This document shows, in pieces, positions 13,040-13,099 of a DNA stretch of 13,099 nucleotides. Source of the DNA: Acidobacteriota bacterium (lineage in GTDB: Bacteria; Acidobacteriota; Terriglobia; Terriglobales; Acidobacteriaceae); contig QHVR01000340.1 of assembly GCA_003223595.1 (NCBI GenBank), positions 1-13,099 of the forward strand, written 5' to 3'. The notes beneath the pieces were generated by a model. It saw nothing but the letters and a program-made list of their open reading frames with translations, was not told where the DNA came from and did not search any database. The first letter of the stretch is position 1; each line of letters opens with the position of its first letter. Made by a program: the position numbers and the translations under genes.

Positions 13040-13099
13040 CTACGTGGTTCCTTTCTGATATCTAAGCTGCTCAGCGTTCAGCTTTAGATTCACCTTCGT

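Noticed and set aside
13040..13099. Possible C-termini of a minus-strand gene entering from the right (frames ending at 13040 and at 13071)
   Set aside because: Two frames give plausible short tails (…RYQKGTT and …GESKAER); with at most 19 residues neither can be supported.

Overview
The window reads as ordinary chromosome of a GC-rich, mesophilic bacterium, most probably an acidobacterium of the Terriglobia (Koribacter-like). This is inferred from recalled family resemblance: a bacillithiol synthase (BshC), a large-protein C-terminus of the kind seen in acidobacterial VWFA-related proteins, a COG3375-type GNAT next to an NSAR/OSBS enolase, and palindromic intergenic hairpins. No phage, IS element, CRISPR array, rRNA or ordinary tRNA was found.

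Left end (1-2700): the C-terminus of a secreted or envelope-type protein enters from outside the window. It is followed on the minus strand by a complete tmRNA gene (ssrA, 540-908) with its own sigma70-like promoter. Next comes a plus-strand two-gene unit (1224-2053): a protein of unrecognised family overlaps by 4 bp (GTGA) a VapC-like PIN-domain ribonuclease. This looks like a toxin-antitoxin pair with a non-standard antitoxin. A RimJ/RimL-like GNAT acetyltransferase converges on it from the right.

Middle (2700-6470): bshC, last enzyme of bacillithiol synthesis, ends at an intrinsic terminator and a second hairpin. A minus-strand pair then runs HAD hydrolase then LysE/RhtB exporter. These two ORFs lie in the same frame, separated by one TGA, and the LysE ORF has no canonical start codon for its conserved N-terminus. 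A small predicted membrane protein follows on the plus strand.

Right half (6520-13099): a small CPCC-knuckle protein overlaps a glycerophosphodiester phosphodiesterase by 1 bp. Convergent to it lies glpD (aerobic glycerol-3-phosphate dehydrogenase), so the product of one enzyme is the substrate of the other. A DJ-1/PfpI family protein with its own terminator is divergent from a plus-strand cluster of mazG (NTP pyrophosphohydrolase), a COG3375-type GNAT and an NSAR/OSBS-type enolase-superfamily enzyme. The last two match the gene pairing known for N-succinylamino acid racemase pathways. A strong hairpin follows the last gene.

The least explained parts are the partner of the PIN toxin with its promoter repeats, the HAD-TGA-LysE junction, and the half-zinc-ribbon protein coupled to the phosphodiesterase.
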